The position numbers were made by a program, and so were the translations under genes. The notes beneath the pieces are model-generated. The model saw only the letters and a program-made list of their open reading frames with translations, did not search any database and was not told where the DNA came from. 64,000 nt of DNA from Nocardia jejuensis NBRC 103114 (GTDB taxonomy: Bacteria > Actinomycetota > Actinomycetes > Mycobacteriales > Mycobacteriaceae): NCBI RefSeq assembly GCF_001613145.1, contig NZ_BDBU01000018.1:248001-312000 (forward strand), in the 5' to 3' direction. Below are positions 41,811 to 50,774 of the stretch, in pieces; within the stretch, counting starts at the first letter, position 1, and each line of letters opens with the position of its first letter.

Positions 41811-42247
41811 TGACCGCGCGCGTACTGGTCGCCAAGCCCGGTCTGGACGGACACGACCGCGGCGCGAAGATCGTCGCCCGCACCCTGCGCGATGCCGGAT
41901 TCGAGGTGATCTACACCGGAATCCGCCAGCGCATCGAGGACATCGTGTCCATCGCGCTGCAGGAGGACGTCGCGGTCGTGGGCCTCAGCATTCTGTCCGG
42001 CGCGCACGTCGCGCTCACCACGCGGGTGGTGAACGCGCTGCGCGAGGCCGGCGCCGGTGACATCGCCGTGGTGGTCGGCGGCACCATCCCGGGCAGCGAT
42101 GTCCCCAAATTGCTGGAAGCCGGTGCGGCGGCGGTCTTTCCGACCGGGACCGCCCTGGACGTACTCGTCACCGACATACGGGCACTGACCGGGACCACCG
42201 AGCCCGGACTTGAACAGGCAGTGGAGGAATCGTGCGCATCGGAGTAA
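41810..42247 (+). CDS. B12-binding small subunit of acyl-CoA mutase
   Basis: 145 residues from ATG 41810, overlapping the large-subunit stop by one base. AKPGLDGHDRGAKI has the DxHxxG cobalamin motif; Lys9, Asp13 and His15 match Lys604, Asp608 and His610 of methylmalonyl-CoA mutase, with His15 the lower cobalt ligand. SILSGAH and VVVGGTIPG complete the B12 pocket. Together with the large subunit it makes a two-chain mutase. The MeaB-type chaperone at 51926 probably protects it. Confidence 0.92.
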   Translation: MTARVLVAKPGLDGHDRGAKIVARTLRDAGFEVIYTGIRQRIEDIVSIALQEDVAVVGLSILSGAHVALTTRVVNALREAGAGDIAVVVGGTIPGSDVPKLLEAGAAAVFPTGTALDVLVTDIRALTGTTEPGLEQAVEESCASE

Positions 42248-43188
42248 TGATCGGACCGGAGAAGGGCGACTCCGCACGCAAACTCTCCCGCATGCTGGCC
42301 GATATCGAATGGGCCGAATCAGCGGGGATGGACACCGCCTGGATACCCCAGATCCCCACCGACTTCGACGCCTTGATCACGGTCGCGCTCATGGGATCAC
42401 GGACCAGCCGGATCGAACTGGGTACCGCCGTGGTGCCGTTGCAGGCCCAGCATCCGGTAGCGCTGGCTCGACAGGCGCTCTCCGCGCACGCCGCGGCGGG
42501 CGGACGGCTCGCGCTCGGGGTCGGGCCCTCGCATCACTGGATCGTGCGAGACATGCTCGGTCTGCCGTACGACCGGCCCGCCGCGTACACCCGCGACTAC
42601 CTCGAGGTCCTGAACGCGGGCCTGAGCGGACCGGGGCAGGTGGACGTGGAGAACGACTCGTTCACCGTCCACAATCCGCAGGATCTGGGACCGGTCGCGC
42701 CACTGCCGGTGCTGGTCGCCGCGCTCGGCCCGGTCATGCTGCGCATCGCGGGCGAACAGGCCGACGGCACCATTCTGTGGATGGCCGATGAGCGCGCCAT
42801 CTCCGACCACGTGGTCCCCAAGATCACCAAGGCCGCCGCCGACGCCGGGCGGCCCGCACCGCGCATCGTCGCCGGACTGCCCGTATGCCTGTGCCGCCCA
42901 GCCGAAGTCGACGAGGCCCGCGCTCGCGCCAACCGCATTCTGGGCGAGGCCGAGGTGTCGCCGAACTATCAGCGACTGCTCGAGCAGGGTTCCGCCGCCG
43001 ATATCGGCGACCTGTGCATCGCGGGCGACGAGGAGTCCATCGCGGCCGGACTGCGCCGCTACGCCGAGGCCGGTGCGACCGATCTCTCGGTGCGGCTGCT
43101 GCCGCTCGGAAACGACCGCGACGAGCTGGTGGCCTCCAAGCGCCGCACTCGCGACATGATCGCCACGCTGGCAAAGGAATTGCGGTGA
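42232..43188 (+). CDS. LLM-class (probably F420-dependent) oxidoreductase
   Basis: 318 residues from GTG 42232. Luciferase-like barrel: MRIGVMIGPEKGDSARKLSR, YLEVLNAGLSGPGQV near residue 122 and VLVAALGPVMLRIAGEQADG near 165, the pattern of actinobacterial F420-dependent LLM reductases. Members reduce or oxidise ketones, alkenes or CoA thioesters; the substrate is not clear. Overlaps the mutase small subunit by 16 bp and the CoA-transferase by 4 bp, so it works in the mutase branch of the pathway. Confidence 0.85.
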   Translation: MRIGVMIGPEKGDSARKLSRMLADIEWAESAGMDTAWIPQIPTDFDALITVALMGSRTSRIELGTAVVPLQAQHPVALARQALSAHAAAGGRLALGVGPSHHWIVRDMLGLPYDRPAAYTRDYLEVLNAGLSGPGQVDVENDSFTVHNPQDLGPVAPLPVLVAALGPVMLRIAGEQADGTILWMADERAISDHVVPKITKAAADAGRPAPRIVAGLPVCLCRPAEVDEARARANRILGEAEVSPNYQRLLEQGSAADIGDLCIAGDEESIAAGLRRYAEAGATDLSVRLLPLGNDRDELVASKRRTRDMIATLAKELR

Positions 43189-44231
43189 CCGGCCCCCTGG
43201 CCGGTATCCGCGTGCTCGAGGTCGGCACCATGCTGGCCGGACCGTACGCCACCCTCATGCTGGCCGATCTGGGCGCGGAGGTCATCAAGATCGAACCGGC
43301 CTCGGGCGACATCTCCCGGCAGGTCGGCGACACCTATTTCGCCAGTCTCAATCGGGGCAAGCGCAGCGTGCGCGTGGATCTGAACACACCGGCGGGTCAG
43401 CAGAGGCTCGGCGCCCTGGCGGCGGAATCGCATGCGCTGCTGGTGAATCTGAAGCCCTCGGCGATCCACCGGCTCGGGCTCACCTACGCGGCGCTGCGAG
43501 AGTGGAACGAACGCCTGGTCTGCGTCGCGATCACCGGCTTCGGTCTGGAGGCGGGCGATCATCCCGCCTTCGACTACGTCATCCAGGCGGCCACCGGCGT
43601 CGCCGCGCTGACCGGCGATCCGGCGGGACCGCCTACGCTGCCGGGCTATTCGGCGGCCGACAACTCCACCGGGCTGACCGCGGCGCTCGGCCTGCTGGCC
43701 CAGATCGTGTCCGGCCGGGGCGGTCAGGTCGAGGTGTCACTGCGAGACGTCATGCTCTCGCAGCTGAACTATCACGCCTCCGCCTACCTGAACACCGGGA
43801 CCGAGCCGCAGCGCAGGCCGTTCGGCGCGCACTCGTACTACGTTCCCGCGCAACTGTTCCCGACAGCGGACGGCTACCTGGCCCTGTTCATCACGCACGA
43901 CGGCTTCTGGAAGTCCTTCTCCGGCGAAGCCGGAATCGACGGGTTCACGACCATGAGCGAACGCGTCGCCTCGCGCGCGCAGGTCCTCGACGTCGTCACC
44001 ACGGCGCTGGCGGGCGACACCGCCGACAGCTGGGAGAAAAGGCTTCGGCCGCTGGGCGTTCCGGCCGCGGCGGTCCGTACGCTCCCCGAGGCGCTGAAGA
44101 GCGCGCCCGATGCCGTGGTGACGGCGGGCGACTACCGGCTGATCGGCAGCCCCATTCGAGTCGGCGGTCACAGCCCCGTGTACGGACCGCCGCCGCCCCT
44201 GGGCGAGTACGGCGATGCGCTCGCCGAGTAG
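43185..44231 (+). CDS. Class III (CaiB/BaiF) CoA-transferase
   Basis: 348 residues from GTG 43185. LAGIRVLEVGTMLAGPYATL, LADLGAEVIKIEPASGD and LNRGKRSVRVDL are the family start; an Asp in GYSAADNSTGL is the likely catalytic residue. Moves CoA between an acyl-CoA donor and a free acid without ATP; members include carnitine and alpha-methylacyl-CoA racemase relatives. Its place next to the mutase suggests CoA activation or exchange of an acid intermediate; a racemase is the main alternative. Confidence 0.87.
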   Translation: MTGPLAGIRVLEVGTMLAGPYATLMLADLGAEVIKIEPASGDISRQVGDTYFASLNRGKRSVRVDLNTPAGQQRLGALAAESHALLVNLKPSAIHRLGLTYAALREWNERLVCVAITGFGLEAGDHPAFDYVIQAATGVAALTGDPAGPPTLPGYSAADNSTGLTAALGLLAQIVSGRGGQVEVSLRDVMLSQLNYHASAYLNTGTEPQRRPFGAHSYYVPAQLFPTADGYLALFITHDGFWKSFSGEAGIDGFTTMSERVASRAQVLDVVTTALAGDTADSWEKRLRPLGVPAAAVRTLPEALKSAPDAVVTAGDYRLIGSPIRVGGHSPVYGPPPPLGEYGDALAE

Positions 44232-44240
44232 GGCCGGAAC

Positions 44241-45644
44241 ATGAAGGATTCGGTGGCGCTCGCCTTCGAGGAGCGCGAATACACACTGCCCGAACTCGAG
44301 GCACTCGCCGGTGGACTCGCCGCGACCCTGCGGGCCCGGGGCGCGCGGCGCGGTGACCGCATCGCACTGATGTCCTCGAATCGGCCGGAATTCGTGATCG
44401 CCGTGCGGGCCGTCTGGCGGATCGGCGCGGCGGTCGTGCTGCTGAGCCCGGCCTGGAAGCGCACCGAGGTGGAACACGCGCTGGAGATCACCCGGCCCGC
44501 GCACGCGGTGGGCGATCACCCCGTTCTGGCCGACCTGATGCCGATGCTGTCGCTGGATGATCCCATCGTCCCGGCCCGCGGGGTGTACTCGGCGCCCGGT
44601 CCCGGAACCGACGCGGTGCTGGTGTTCAGTTCCGGCACAACCGGTTTGCCGAAGGCCGTGCGGCACACCCATGCCTCGCTCGCCGCGGCCGTCGAACAGT
44701 GGCGGGAGGCCCTGCGATTCACGGTGCGGGACCGCATTCAGGTGCTCACCCCGCCGTCGCACATTCTGGGACTCCTCAACATCCTGCTGGCGCTGCGGAC
44801 CGGGGCGTGGATGCGCCTGCATCGCCGGTTCGATCTGGAGCGGATGCTGCGCCACATCGAGAAGGACCGCATCACGGTGGAAATGGCGGTGGCGCCGATC
44901 GCGATGGCCCTGGCCGCGCACGACGACCTCGAGTCCTACGACCTGTCGTCACTGCGCTACATCATGTGGGGCGCGACCCCGGTCACCGCGAGCATCGCCG
45001 AAACCGTCACGCTGCGAACGGGAGTCGGCTGGTTGCCCGCCTACGGGACCAGCGAACTGCCGGTCATCGCCTGCAATCCGATCGACCGTTCGCGCCTGGA
45101 CAGCGTGGGTCGCCCGGTGCCGGGCGTGCGGGTGCGCGTGGTGTCCCCGGAGTCCGGACAGGTGCTGGGAACGGACGAGGTCGGTGAGATCCAGGCCCGC
45201 TCGGCGGCACTGATGGCGGGGTATCTGCCCGACTCCGCGACCGCGTCGGCCACCAGCGACGGGTGGTATCGCACCGGCGATATCGGCACGGTCGATGCCG
45301 GCGGGTGGCTGCGGCTGACCGACCGCCTCAAGGAAATGATCAAGGTGCGCGGTTTCCAGGTCGCACCCGCCGAGGTGGAAACCGTGCTACATGCGCATCC
45401 CGCCGTCGCCGACTGCGCGGTGTTCGGAATACCCGATTCCGCCGACGGCGAGTCGATCGTCGCGGCGGTCACGGTGTCGGCGCCGATCGACCCCGGCGAA
45501 CTCGTCGCCTTCGTCGGCGCACGACTCGCCTCCTACAAACGGCCGCGCCATGTGGTGTTCGTGCCCGAGATTCCCCGTCTTCCCTCCGGCAAGGTTCTGC
45601 GCCGGGTTCTGAAGGAGCGCCATGGACGTACGTCTGACGAGTGA
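44241..45644 (+). CDS. AMP-dependent acyl-CoA synthetase/ligase (copy 1)
   Basis: 467 residues. The ATP-binding P-loop is VFSSGTTGLPKAVRHTH near residue 130; the adenylate core is WGATPVTASI and the hinge region DGWYRTGDIG...RLKEMIKVRGFQVAPAEVE, with the C-terminal LPSGKVLRRVLKE lysine. Activates a carboxylic acid to its CoA ester. A little shorter than typical fatty-acyl ligases, with a compact N-terminus. Overlaps the next dehydrogenase by 23 bp. Substrate unknown. Confidence 0.9.
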   Translation: MKDSVALAFEEREYTLPELEALAGGLAATLRARGARRGDRIALMSSNRPEFVIAVRAVWRIGAAVVLLSPAWKRTEVEHALEITRPAHAVGDHPVLADLMPMLSLDDPIVPARGVYSAPGPGTDAVLVFSSGTTGLPKAVRHTHASLAAAVEQWREALRFTVRDRIQVLTPPSHILGLLNILLALRTGAWMRLHRRFDLERMLRHIEKDRITVEMAVAPIAMALAAHDDLESYDLSSLRYIMWGATPVTASIAETVTLRTGVGWLPAYGTSELPVIACNPIDRSRLDSVGRPVPGVRVRVVSPESGQVLGTDEVGEIQARSAALMAGYLPDSATASATSDGWYRTGDIGTVDAGGWLRLTDRLKEMIKVRGFQVAPAEVETVLHAHPAVADCAVFGIPDSADGESIVAAVTVSAPIDPGELVAFVGARLASYKRPRHVVFVPEIPRLPSGKVLRRVLKERHGRTSDE

Positions 45645-46527
45645 GCAGCGACAGCTGCGCGACGCCGCCGCGAAACTGGCCGATGATCTCGGCCCCGGAT
45701 CCGTTTCGGAGCTCGAGGATCGCGCCCGGATCGCTCGGCTGGAGAAGGCCGTCGACACCGCGGGCTGGCGGGCCCTGCGCTCGGACGGAGCGTCGGGAGT
45801 CGAAATCGCGCTGGTGGCAGAGGAATTCGGCCGCCGCCTGGTCGATGTGCCGTTCCTGGGCCCGGTGCTGGCGGACGATCTGCGCGGGCACGGACTCGAG
45901 GACGACCGCCGCTGGACGATTTCGGCCGGTGATCGGGCCGTGGACGCTCGCGACTGCCACAGCGCGCTGGTCTTCGACGAACGGCATCTGCTGGCCGGTG
46001 AGGTGGGTTCGGCGCTCGAGGGAGCGGACCTCACCCGCGCGGATGCCGAGATCCGCATGCCGTTGCGCCCCATCGGTGAACTCTCCGCGGACCAGCTCGC
46101 GCAGTGGCACGCCCTGGCGCTGGTCGCCACCACCGCCGATCTGCTCGGCACCGCGCGCGGTGCGCACACGCTGGCCACCGAGTACGCGAAAGTCCGTGAG
46201 CAGTACGGCAGCACGATCGGCTCGTATCAGGCCGTCGCGCATCTGCTCGCGGAGGGGCTCGCCCTGATCGAGGGATCGATCAGCGTGCTGCGTCATGCCG
46301 CGTGGGCCGTGGACGAGCTCACCCCGTCCGAGGCGGTGCGTGCGGCGCGCATCGCCAAGCTCTACTGCGCCCGTGCCGCGCGCACGGTCTGCGAGACCGC
46401 GATCCAGGTACACGGCGGCATCGGCAATACCTGGGAATGCCTGGCGCACGTCTACCTGCGCCGGGCACTGGTCTCCACCGAACTGTTCCCCGTCCGACTG
46501 GAGGAAATCGACTGTGGACTTTCGTGA
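45622..46527 (+). CDS. Acyl-CoA dehydrogenase, small partner subunit (pair 2)
   Basis: 301 residues. C-terminal half with REQYGSTIGSYQAVAHLLAE and AIQVHGGIGNTWECLAHVYL, the small-subunit pattern. The N-terminal half is reduced and poorly conserved. Heteromeric partner of the gene at 46514, which it overlaps by 14 bp. As in pair 1, the two together should form a functional FAD site. Confidence 0.87.
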   Translation: MDVRLTSEQRQLRDAAAKLADDLGPGSVSELEDRARIARLEKAVDTAGWRALRSDGASGVEIALVAEEFGRRLVDVPFLGPVLADDLRGHGLEDDRRWTISAGDRAVDARDCHSALVFDERHLLAGEVGSALEGADLTRADAEIRMPLRPIGELSADQLAQWHALALVATTADLLGTARGAHTLATEYAKVREQYGSTIGSYQAVAHLLAEGLALIEGSISVLRHAAWAVDELTPSEAVRAARIAKLYCARAARTVCETAIQVHGGIGNTWECLAHVYLRRALVSTELFPVRLEEIDCGLS

Positions 46528-47602
46528 TTCACCGCAGGAGGCGGCGTTCCGGTCCCGGCTGCGGGACTGGCTCGGGGAGGTGGCGGGACGATTCCCCACC
46601 TCCGGTGACGAGTACTGGGCCAGGCAGGGCGAGTGGCATCGCGCCCTGTACGAGGCCGGATTCTTCGGTCTGTCGTGGCCGAAACACCTAGGCGGACACG
46701 AACTTCCGCCGGTGTACGACGTCATTCTCGACGAGGAACTGGCCGCCGCCGGAGCTCCGCCGCGTCCCAGCCTCGGCTACCTGGTCAGTGGATTGGGTAG
46801 GCACGGCAGCGCCGAGATCCAGCAGCGGTTCCTGCCCGGCATGATCAACGGCAGTGAGCGCTGGTGTCAGGGATTCAGCGAGCCCGGCGCCGGTTCGGAC
46901 CTGGCCTCGCTGCGCACGACGGCCACCCGCGAGGGCGACGAGTACGTCATCCACGGGCACAAGATCTGGACCAGCTACTCCGATATCGCGGACTGGTGCC
47001 TGCTGCTGGCCCGCACCGATCCGCACGCGCCTCGGCACAAGGGCATTTCGGCGTTCGTCATCTCGATGAAGCAGCCGGGTGTGCGACAGCGGCCGCTGCG
47101 CATGATCAGCGGAATCACCACCGAGTTCGGGCAGGTCGAGTTCGACGGAGCGCGGGTTGCGGCCGATCAGATGGTCGGCGCACCCGGTGAAGGCTGGAAA
47201 CTGGCCATGACCGTGGTCGGTCACGAACGCGAGCCCGCGACCCTGGGCTATGCCGCGCGCTACGGAAAACTGGTGCGCCAGATGGCATCCCGGGTCGAGG
47301 GCGCGGCACCGGCCGAACTCGCCTGGGCGAGTGTGGAAACCGAGATGCTGCGCCTGCACGTGCGCCGGCGACTCTCGGAACAGCTGGACGGCGTCTCGCA
47401 CGGCCCCGAGGGGTCGCTGGACAAGTTGCTCATGACCTGGGTCGAACAGTCGGTCGGCCATGCCGCGCTGGCCGTCACCGGCACCCGGGACCCCGAGTTG
47501 CTCGGCGCGTATCTGTACAGCCGCGCGCAGTCCGTCATGGGCGGCACCTCACAGATTCAGAAGAACATCATCGCCTCGCGCATTCTCGGATTGGAAGTGT
47601 GA
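46514..47602 (+). CDS. Acyl-CoA dehydrogenase, large partner subunit (pair 2)
   Basis: 362 residues from GTG 46514. WCQGFSEPGAGSDLASLRT, HGHKIWTSYSDIADW and VMGGTSQIQKNIIASRILGL are the usual FAD and substrate blocks. Transcribed after the small subunit, the reverse of pair 1, and followed by the enoyl-CoA hydratase with a 4-bp overlap, so dehydrogenation and hydration are coupled in this operon. Confidence 0.9.
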   Translation: MDFRDSPQEAAFRSRLRDWLGEVAGRFPTSGDEYWARQGEWHRALYEAGFFGLSWPKHLGGHELPPVYDVILDEELAAAGAPPRPSLGYLVSGLGRHGSAEIQQRFLPGMINGSERWCQGFSEPGAGSDLASLRTTATREGDEYVIHGHKIWTSYSDIADWCLLLARTDPHAPRHKGISAFVISMKQPGVRQRPLRMISGITTEFGQVEFDGARVAADQMVGAPGEGWKLAMTVVGHEREPATLGYAARYGKLVRQMASRVEGAAPAELAWASVETEMLRLHVRRRLSEQLDGVSHGPEGSLDKLLMTWVEQSVGHAALAVTGTRDPELLGAYLYSRAQSVMGGTSQIQKNIIASRILGLEV

Positions 47603-48372
47603 TCGTGTACGACCTGCCTGAAGAAATCACCGTCGACGCCGACGGACCGCTCCGCATCATCACGCTGAACCGGCCGGACGCGCTCAATGCCGTGAACGAC
47701 GCGCTGCACACCGGGCTGGCGAAACTGTGGCCGCAGCTGTCCGATGATCGCGACGCCCGCGCGGCCGTGCTCACCGGCAGTGGGACCGCGTTCTCCGCCG
47801 GTGGCGATTTCACGTATCTCGCTGAGCTGGCCCGTGATTCGCGGCTGCGGTCCAAGACGATCGCGCACGGCCGGGACATCGTGCTGGGTATGGCGCGCTG
47901 CCGGGTGCCGATCGTGACGGCGGTCAACGGCCCGGCCGTCGGCCTGGGGTGCAGCCTGGTGGCGTTGAGCGACATCGTCTACATCGCCGAGACCGCGTAC
48001 CTGAAGGATCCGCACGTGCAGGTGGGACTGGTCGCGGCCGACGGCGGTCCGGTCACCTGGCCGCTGCACACCAGCCTGCTGCTGGCGAAGGAGTACGCGC
48101 TCACCGGTGCGCGGATTCCCGCCGAGCGGGCGCGTGAGATGGGTCTGGTCAATCATGTGGTGGCCGACCCGATGTCGGAGGCGCTCGCGTGTGCCAAACG
48201 CATTCTGGGACTGCCGCAACAGGCGGTCGAGAGCACCAAGCGGCTGCTGAACCTGCATCTGGAGCGTGCGGTGCTGGCGACGCTGGACTACGCCACCACC
48301 GCGGAGGAGATCTCGTTCCAGCATCCGGATTTCCACGCCATCATCGAGCAGCTCAACGCCAAGAAGGGCTGA
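47599..48372 (+). CDS. Enoyl-CoA hydratase/isomerase (crotonase) family protein
   Basis: 257 residues from the GTG at 47599. The oxyanion-hole blocks are FSAGGDFTYLAEL near residue 71 and NGPAVGLGCSLVALSD near 113. The region where canonical hydratases carry the second catalytic Glu reads VGLVAADGG, with Asp, so activity may differ from simple hydration (isomerase, hydrolase or a ring-opening variant are options). Last gene of the mutase operon, before two hairpins. Confidence 0.87.
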   Translation: MIVYDLPEEITVDADGPLRIITLNRPDALNAVNDALHTGLAKLWPQLSDDRDARAAVLTGSGTAFSAGGDFTYLAELARDSRLRSKTIAHGRDIVLGMARCRVPIVTAVNGPAVGLGCSLVALSDIVYIAETAYLKDPHVQVGLVAADGGPVTWPLHTSLLLAKEYALTGARIPAERAREMGLVNHVVADPMSEALACAKRILGLPQQAVESTKRLLNLHLERAVLATLDYATTAEEISFQHPDFHAIIEQLNAKKG

Positions 48373-48399
48373 GCCGCCGCGCGACACAGCTGTCGGATA

Positions 48400-48479
48400 C
48401 CTGTGGCCCCGGGATGGATTCCCGGGGCCACAGGCCGTTGTGACGGGTACCGGCCAGGAGAGGGGGCGGTACCCGTCAC
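48400..48479. terminator. Two strong hairpins between convergent genes
   Basis: CTGTGGCCCCGGG (48401-48413) pairs with CCCGGGGCCACAG (48421-48433) around a 7-base loop. A second stem, GTGACGGGTACC (48440-48451), pairs with GGTACCCGTCAC (48468-48479). They separate the mutase operon from the convergent SDR gene and can work in both directions. Confidence 0.82.
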
Positions 48480-48520
48480 GCTTGTCGCGGCCAGGGCCGC
48501 GGTGGTGTGGAACCGCAGTG

Positions 48521-49285
48521 TTACTTCGGCGGGAACCGCAGTGCGCCGTCGAGCCGAATCACCTCTCCGTTGAGGTAGTCGTTCTCGACGATCGACTGCA
48601 CCAGCTGTGCGTACTCGGGTGAGCGGCCCATGCGATGCGGATGCGGAACCTGCTTGCTCCAATAGGCTTCGAGCTGATCGGCCGCCTTGCCGTAGGCGGG
48701 AGTGTTGAACGTGCCCGGCGCGATGGTGACCACGCGCACGCCCAGCGGCGACAGATCCCGCGCGGCGACGAGGGTCATGCTCACCACACCGCCCTTGGCG
48801 GCGGCATACGGCAGCTGCCCGATCTGCCCCTCGTACGCGGCGATCGATGCGGTATTGATGATGACACCGCGCGAACCCTCCTCCAGCGCATCGGTTCCGG
48901 CGATCGCCGCCGCGGAGAGCCGCATGACGTTGAAGACCGCCGTCAGATAGAACTCGACGGTCGTGCGGAAGCCCTCGAGCGGCAGCGGCGAGCCGTCCTT
49001 GCCGACCAGGCGGCCACCGGTAGCGGGGCCACCGTGGGTGTCCACCGAAATCCGCAGCGGCGCCAGGGATTCCGCGAGCGCGATGGCGGCCAGTACCGAT
49101 TCCTCGCTGGTCGCGTCGGTATGGATGTAGTGGATGCCGAGCTCCGCCTCGAGCTCTTTGCCCTTGTCGTCGGCGACATCGGCGACCACCACCTCGGCCC
49201 CGGCGGCGTGCAGGCGGCGCACGGTGGCCTCACCCAGACCGCCCGTGCCGCCGACCACCAGCGCCGAGTTTCCTTTGATCTGCAT
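48521..49285 (-). CDS. SDR, 3-hydroxyacyl-CoA dehydrogenase type 2 (HSD10)-like
   Basis: 254 residues from ATG 49285 (MQIKGNSALVVGGTGGLGEA); the frame runs back to 49423 but that part overlaps the operator. Cofactor loop VGGTGGLGEATVRRLHAAGA, catalytic NTASIAAYEGQ and YAAAKGG, and the APGTFNTPAYG block, the pattern of HSD10-like SDRs that oxidise short or branched 3-hydroxyacyl-CoA. It is expressed divergently from the CoA ligase, with the perfect operator at 49323 between them. Confidence 0.88.
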   Translation of the reverse strand: MQIKGNSALVVGGTGGLGEATVRRLHAAGAEVVVADVADDKGKELEAELGIHYIHTDATSEESVLAAIALAESLAPLRISVDTHGGPATGGRLVGKDGSPLPLEGFRTTVEFYLTAVFNVMRLSAAAIAGTDALEEGSRGVIINTASIAAYEGQIGQLPYAAAKGGVVSMTLVAARDLSPLGVRVVTIAPGTFNTPAYGKAADQLEAYWSKQVPHPHRMGRSPEYAQLVQSIVENDYLNGEVIRLDGALRFPPK

Positions 49286-49322
49286 CTCGCGTCCTCTCTT
49301 GCAATTAACGCTCTCTGTCGGC

Positions 49323-49337
49323 GAGAATAGCATTCTC
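49323..49337. promoter_or_regulatory. Perfect GAGAAT-N3-ATTCTC operator between SDR and CoA ligase
   Basis: GAGAATAGCATTCTC, perfect in both halves; its reverse complement is identical to the site at 55137. It ends one base before the CoA ligase ATG at 49338 and lies 38 bp upstream of the SDR start, so one site can control both directions. Confidence 0.8.
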
Positions 49338-50774
49338 ATGAACATCAACATGATTCTCGATATGGCGTCCTCGGGCGGTGACCGCACCGTGGTCACCGCC
49401 GCCGGCCGATCCCTGACCGCCACCGAACTGCACAGGCTGGCCCGGCGCGCCGCGGGCCGCTTCCGGGGCCATCCGGCGGTGCTCTACCTGGGCGTGAACC
49501 ATCTCGCCTATCCGGTGGCGCTGTTCGGATCGGTGCTGGCCGGGGTGCCGTTCGTGCCGCTCAACTACCGGCTCGGCGCGGACCAGCTGGGTGCGCTGGT
49601 GGACCGTCATCCCGGTGCGCTGGTGCTGCGGTCCGAGGACCTGGACGCACTGGTCGACGCCCATGGGGGACAGGGCGATTCGGAGGGCGGCGACCTCGAC
49701 TGGGACGGGGAGAGCGTCGCGGTGATCATCTACACCAGCGGCACCACCTCCGCGCCCAAGGCCGCGCTACTGCGCCACCGGCACCTGATGGCGTACGTGC
49801 TGAACACCCTCGAATTCGGTTCCGCCGCGGAGTCGGACGCGACGCTGGTGTCGGTGCCGCCGTATCACATCGCGGGTCTGACGAATCTGCTCTCGAACCT
49901 CTACACGGGTCGGCGCATCGTGTATCTCACGGCGTTCGAGGCCACACAGTGGCTCGAGACCGTTCGGGCCGAGCGCGTCACGCACGCCATGCTGGTTCCG
50001 ACCATGCTCGCGCGGATCGTCGCCGCGGTGGACGGGCCCGATGCGGGCACCCCGAGTCTGCTGAGCCTGGCGTACGGCGGGTCACGCACTCCCCGGCCTG
50101 TGCTGGAGCGGGCGCTGCGAGTCTTCCCCGAGACCGGTTTCGTCAATGCGTACGGACTCACCGAGACGGCCTCGTCCATCGCCGTGCTCGGCCCGGAGGA
50201 TCACCGCACCGCCTTCGCGTCCCAGGATCCGGCGGTGCGGGACCGGCTCGGTTCGGTGGGCCGCACCCTGCCCGGTATCGAGATCCAGATCCGCACGGAG
50301 ACCGATGAACTCGCCGAGGTGGGCGAGACCGGCCTGGTGTTCGCGCGCGGCGCGCAGATCTCCGGCGAATACGGCGGGCGCAGTGCGCTCGATGCCGAAG
50401 GCTGGTTTCCCACAAGGGATCTGGGTCGTCTCGATGCCGAGGGCTACCTGTTCATCGAGGGCCGCGCCGACGACACCATCATCCGGGGCGGGGAGAACAT
50501 CGCGCCCGCCGAGATCGAGGACGTACTGCTCGACTACCCGGGCATCACCGAGGCCGCCGTCATCGGCGTGCCCGATCCGGAATGGGGTCAGCGACTCGTC
50601 GCGGTCCTGGTCGGCGCCGGTGACCCGGAGGCGATCACGGCGTGGGTGAAGGCGCGGCTGCGCTCCTCCAAGACTCCCGACGCCATCGTGTTCCGCCCCG
50701 AACTGCCCAAGACAGAGACCGGAAAACTGTTGCGCCGCAACCTGGTCGCAGAAGTGGAGAGCACCAATGCCTGA
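49338..50774 (+). CDS. AMP-dependent acyl-CoA synthetase/ligase (copy 2)
   Basis: 478 residues from ATG 49338; ATG 49350 is the next choice. Neither has a ribosome site and the operator touches the first ATG, so the mRNA may be leaderless. P-loop IIYTSGTTSAPKAALLRH near residue 134, AYGLTETASS, EGWFPTRDLGRLD, GRADDTIIRGGENIAPAEIE and C-terminal KTETGKLLRR Lys are present. It activates an acid to a CoA ester; substrate unknown. Coupled to the thiolase by an 8-bp overlap. Confidence 0.9.
   Translation: MNINMILDMASSGGDRTVVTAAGRSLTATELHRLARRAAGRFRGHPAVLYLGVNHLAYPVALFGSVLAGVPFVPLNYRLGADQLGALVDRHPGALVLRSEDLDALVDAHGGQGDSEGGDLDWDGESVAVIIYTSGTTSAPKAALLRHRHLMAYVLNTLEFGSAAESDATLVSVPPYHIAGLTNLLSNLYTGRRIVYLTAFEATQWLETVRAERVTHAMLVPTMLARIVAAVDGPDAGTPSLLSLAYGGSRTPRPVLERALRVFPETGFVNAYGLTETASSIAVLGPEDHRTAFASQDPAVRDRLGSVGRTLPGIEIQIRTETDELAEVGETGLVFARGAQISGEYGGRSALDAEGWFPTRDLGRLDAEGYLFIEGRADDTIIRGGENIAPAEIEDVLLDYPGITEAAVIGVPDPEWGQRLVAVLVGAGDPEAITAWVKARLRSSKTPDAIVFRPELPKTETGKLLRRNLVAEVESTNA

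Noticed and set aside
40233..42247. Housekeeping methylmalonyl-CoA mutase
   Set aside because: Separate subunits, catabolic operon context and Ala in place of the active-site Tyr do not fit the housekeeping MutA/MutB enzyme.
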